From assembly GCF_003086775.1 (NCBI RefSeq), contig NZ_CP026001.1:2940407-3004406 (forward strand): DNA of 64,000 nucleotides. The letters run 5' to 3'. Positions within the stretch are counted from its first letter, which is position 1. Each line of letters starts with the position of its first letter. The notes beneath the pieces were generated by a model that saw nothing but the letters and a program-made list of their open reading frames with translations, made no database searches and was not told the DNA's origin. The translations under genes and the position numbers were made by a program. This document shows positions 62,583 through 64,000 of this stretch, in pieces. The DNA is from Stenotrophomonas sp. ZAC14D1_NAIMI4_1 (GTDB taxonomy: Bacteria; Pseudomonadota; Gammaproteobacteria; Xanthomonadales; Xanthomonadaceae).

Positions 62583-63044
62583 ATGCGCAACCCCCGGCTG
62601 TTGATCACCGCCATCGCCCTGCTGCTGCTCGGCCTGGTCGCCAACCATTTCCTGCAGCGGCCACCGGCACCGCAGTTCGCACCGGACCTGCAGGGCGCAG
62701 CCAACCGCAGCGCACCGGCTGTGCATGGCAGCGGCGGCGACCGCAACGACGGCCTGCCCGGCTTCCTGCCGGCCGAGGCGCGCCAGACCATCGCTCTCAT
62801 CCAGCGCGGCGGGCCCTACCCGCACCGCCAGGACGGCACCACCTTCGGCAACCGCGAGCAGCGGCTGCCGCAGCGGCCGCGCGGCTACTACCGCGAGTAC
62901 ACGGTCGACACCCCCGGTGCCTCCAACCGCGGCGCGCGCCGCATCATCACCGGCGGCGATCCGCCGCAGGCGTGGTACTACACCGACGATCACTACGATT
63001 CGTTCCGCAGCTTCACCGTACCGGCCCCGGGAGAACGCCCATGA
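62583..63044 (+). CDS. Membrane-anchored barnase/RNase Sa-type ribonuclease
   Basis: A 153-residue protein with an N-terminal anchor or signal (LLITAIALLLLGLVANHFLQ, about 6-25), a linker, and a microbial RNase domain. Catalytic residues can be placed: Glu105 in YREYTV, Arg116-120 in NRGARRIITGG, His137 in YYTDDHYDSFRS. The N-terminal LPGFLPAEARQTIALIQRGGPYPHRQDGTTFGNRE also fits barnase. The product is toxic to its own cell unless exported; the next gene encodes barstar. ATG 62583 is preceded by no strong ribosome site. Confidence 0.88.
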   Translation: MRNPRLLITAIALLLLGLVANHFLQRPPAPQFAPDLQGAANRSAPAVHGSGGDRNDGLPGFLPAEARQTIALIQRGGPYPHRQDGTTFGNREQRLPQRPRGYYREYTVDTPGASNRGARRIITGGDPPQAWYYTDDHYDSFRSFTVPAPGERP

Positions 63045-63454
63045 GCCACGACGATTTCGGCCTCGGCCTGCATGACATCAACAACGCCGGCGTCTACGCC
63101 ATCGACACCGGCGACATCAGCGACCTGGCTGCGGCCATGCGCGATGCTTCGCTGAAGGTGATCCGCATCGACCTGCACGGCGTGGCCGACAAGCGCACCC
63201 TGCTGGCGCGGCTGGCCGCACAGCTCGATTTCCCGGCTGGCTTCGGCGGCAACTGGGATGCGCTGGCCGACAACCTGCGCGACCTGCAGTGGCTGCCCGC
63301 ACCGGGCTATGCACTGTTCCTGGCCGACGTGGATGCGCTGCGCGCAGGCGCGGCGAAGGATTTCGACACGCTGCTGGATGTGATGGATGAGGCCAGCCGC
63401 GACTGGGTCGGGCGTGACGTGCCGTTCTGGGTGTTCCTCTCGCAGAGCGAGTGA
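63041..63454 (+). CDS. Barstar-family ribonuclease inhibitor
   Basis: A 137-residue protein of the barstar fold. FPAGFGGNWDALADNLRDLQW (about 64-84) corresponds to the barstar helix and loop that plugs the RNase active site, with the key Trp72-Asp73 pair (Trp38-Asp39 in Bacillus barstar). The N-terminal 20 residues extend the classical domain. ATGA overlap with the RNase stop couples translation, ensuring inhibitor is always present. It stays in the cytosol and protects the producer. Confidence 0.9.
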   Translation: MSHDDFGLGLHDINNAGVYAIDTGDISDLAAAMRDASLKVIRIDLHGVADKRTLLARLAAQLDFPAGFGGNWDALADNLRDLQWLPAPGYALFLADVDALRAGAAKDFDTLLDVMDEASRDWVGRDVPFWVFLSQSE

Positions 63455-63457
63455 GCG

Positions 63458-63480
63458 GTAGCGCCGGGCCACGTCCGGCG
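63458..63480 (+). repeat. SMAG-like GTAG palindrome
   Basis: GTAGCGCCGGGCC followed by ACGTCCGGCG, just after the barstar stop and before the convergent last gene. Confidence 0.7.
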
Positions 63481-63515
63481 AGCGCGCAGCGCGGCATGCG
63501 GCGTACAGTCCGCCG

Positions 63516-64000
63516 TTACCGGCTGCCGTTATCTTCCTGCAGCTCTTTCTTGAACGGGATGTCCGGTGGCGGCCTTGCCACCGCCGGCTGGTCCTGCATG
63601 TTCGGGTCGGTCAGGCCGCAGCCACCACCGGCCTGCAGGATCGAAATCACGCAGGAGATCTTCGTGCTGGTACCCGGCAACGGGATCTCCATCGCCTTGA
63701 CGCCCTTGCGCACCCATTCGGCCAGCAGCGATTCCTGCGGCACCCAGTACTTGTCGAACGAGGTGGGCGTGTAGTCGTACGGCGGCCGCTTCAGCCATCG
63801 GCCCGACTCGGCGATGCGCTCCTTGGTCCAGCCATCGTTGGCCCCACCCGGGGCACCACGCTCGGCCTCACCCTTGCCTTCCCCGCCCGGCACCTTCACG
63901 CTGCCATCGGCATTGAACAGCCCCTGCCCCGCACCCTGCGTGCTGGCCTGCGCTGCACCGCTGCGCGCGCCGTCACGGTTGCGGTCCGAGGCACCCCAAT
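63516..64000 (-). CDS. C-terminal part of a repetitive hypothetical protein, cut by window edge
   Basis: An open frame continues to position 64000 and past it. The visible C-terminal 161 residues include a Gly/Ala/Gln-rich segment (SGAAQASTQGAGQG), then a more conserved block with ESGRWLKRPPYDYTPTSFDKYW, WVRKGVKAMEIPLPGTSTKI and a pair of Cys (ISCVISILQAGGGCGLTD). It resembles the C-termini of long 'transmembrane repetitive' proteins of Xanthomonadaceae, named from memory. The function is unknown. The internal GTG at 63899 is not taken as the start. Confidence 0.6.
   Translation of the reverse strand, partial: WGASDRNRDGARSGAAQASTQGAGQGLFNADGSVKVPGGEGKGEAERGAPGGANDGWTKERIAESGRWLKRPPYDYTPTSFDKYWVPQESLLAEWVRKGVKAMEIPLPGTSTKISCVISILQAGGGCGLTDPNMQDQPAVARPPPDIPFKKELQEDNGSR

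Overview
The window reads as chromosomal DNA of a high-GC gammaproteobacterium of the Stenotrophomonas maltophilia / Xanthomonadaceae type. The protein sequences, the gene neighbourhoods and the many short GTAG-headed palindromes (SMAG-like repeats, typical of S. maltophilia) all point there. This assignment comes from reading the sequence; no database search was run. I see no rRNA, tRNA, prophage, insertion sequence or CRISPR array. Most of the window is ordinary core genome, and the accessory signal lies in intergenic repeats and a few gene modules.

Layout. 1-1.3 kb: an FKBP-type isomerase cut by the window edge, and an exported glutathione peroxidase. 1.6-6.2 kb: a YtrA-type GntR/ABC-transporter operon with a predicted GGTG-N16-CACC operator, followed by envelope proteins and two lipoproteins. 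6.3-9.3 kb: fumC and purB, divergent members of one superfamily. 9.3-10 kb: a 658-bp gap with two large structured inverted repeats and a terminator. 10-18.1 kb: a RoxA-type ribosomal oxygenase with an acidic tail, a GNAT protein, and the sucA-sucB-lpd operon. 18.2-20.8 kb: a small exported protein, a LysR regulator divergent from a GST, and two small membrane/exported proteins. 21-30.6 kb: a giant autotransporter-like adhesin, then a phoD phosphatase coupled to a TonB-dependent receptor. 30.7-41.5 kb: dnaB, a flavin reductase, a fused alpha/beta 2-oxoacid dehydrogenase E1 coupled to asnB, a GST, a GNAT, a glycine-zipper protein, TatD and TcdA. 41.6-46.4 kb: an anchored cytochrome c'-like protein, a glycine-zipper lipoprotein, a cold-shock protein, DUF456, phospholipase A, ArsC, a GST and a Cys-rich lipoprotein. 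46.5-55.5 kb: class I fumarase, an ECF41 sigma factor with its partner, a repeat island, an ABC exporter, ferredoxin-NADP reductase behind tandem dyads, a second glutathione peroxidase and an M3 peptidase. 55.6-64 kb: a cyclopropane synthase, an RsiV-like lipoprotein, a rhomboid protease, a POT peptide transporter, a degenerate EEP protein, superoxide dismutase, a membrane-anchored barnase-type RNase with barstar, and the end of a repetitive protein.

Themes. Central carbon metabolism is dense here: 2-oxoglutarate dehydrogenase, two unrelated fumarases, and a separate 2-oxoacid dehydrogenase E1. Redox defence recurs (two glutathione peroxidases, SOD, three GSTs, Fpr, flavin reductase), as do envelope functions (lipoproteins, PldA, Cfa, TonB receptor, autotransporter).

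The most unusual signals are three: a family of roughly 100-bp inverted repeats whose long arms and an inner hairpin differ between copies yet stay complementary, so they look like a conserved three-way-junction fold; identical TGTCACG-N16-CGTC promoters ahead of both ECF41-module genes, which would leave the sigma gene almost leaderless; and the E1-asnB gene pair with no E2 or E3 beside it.
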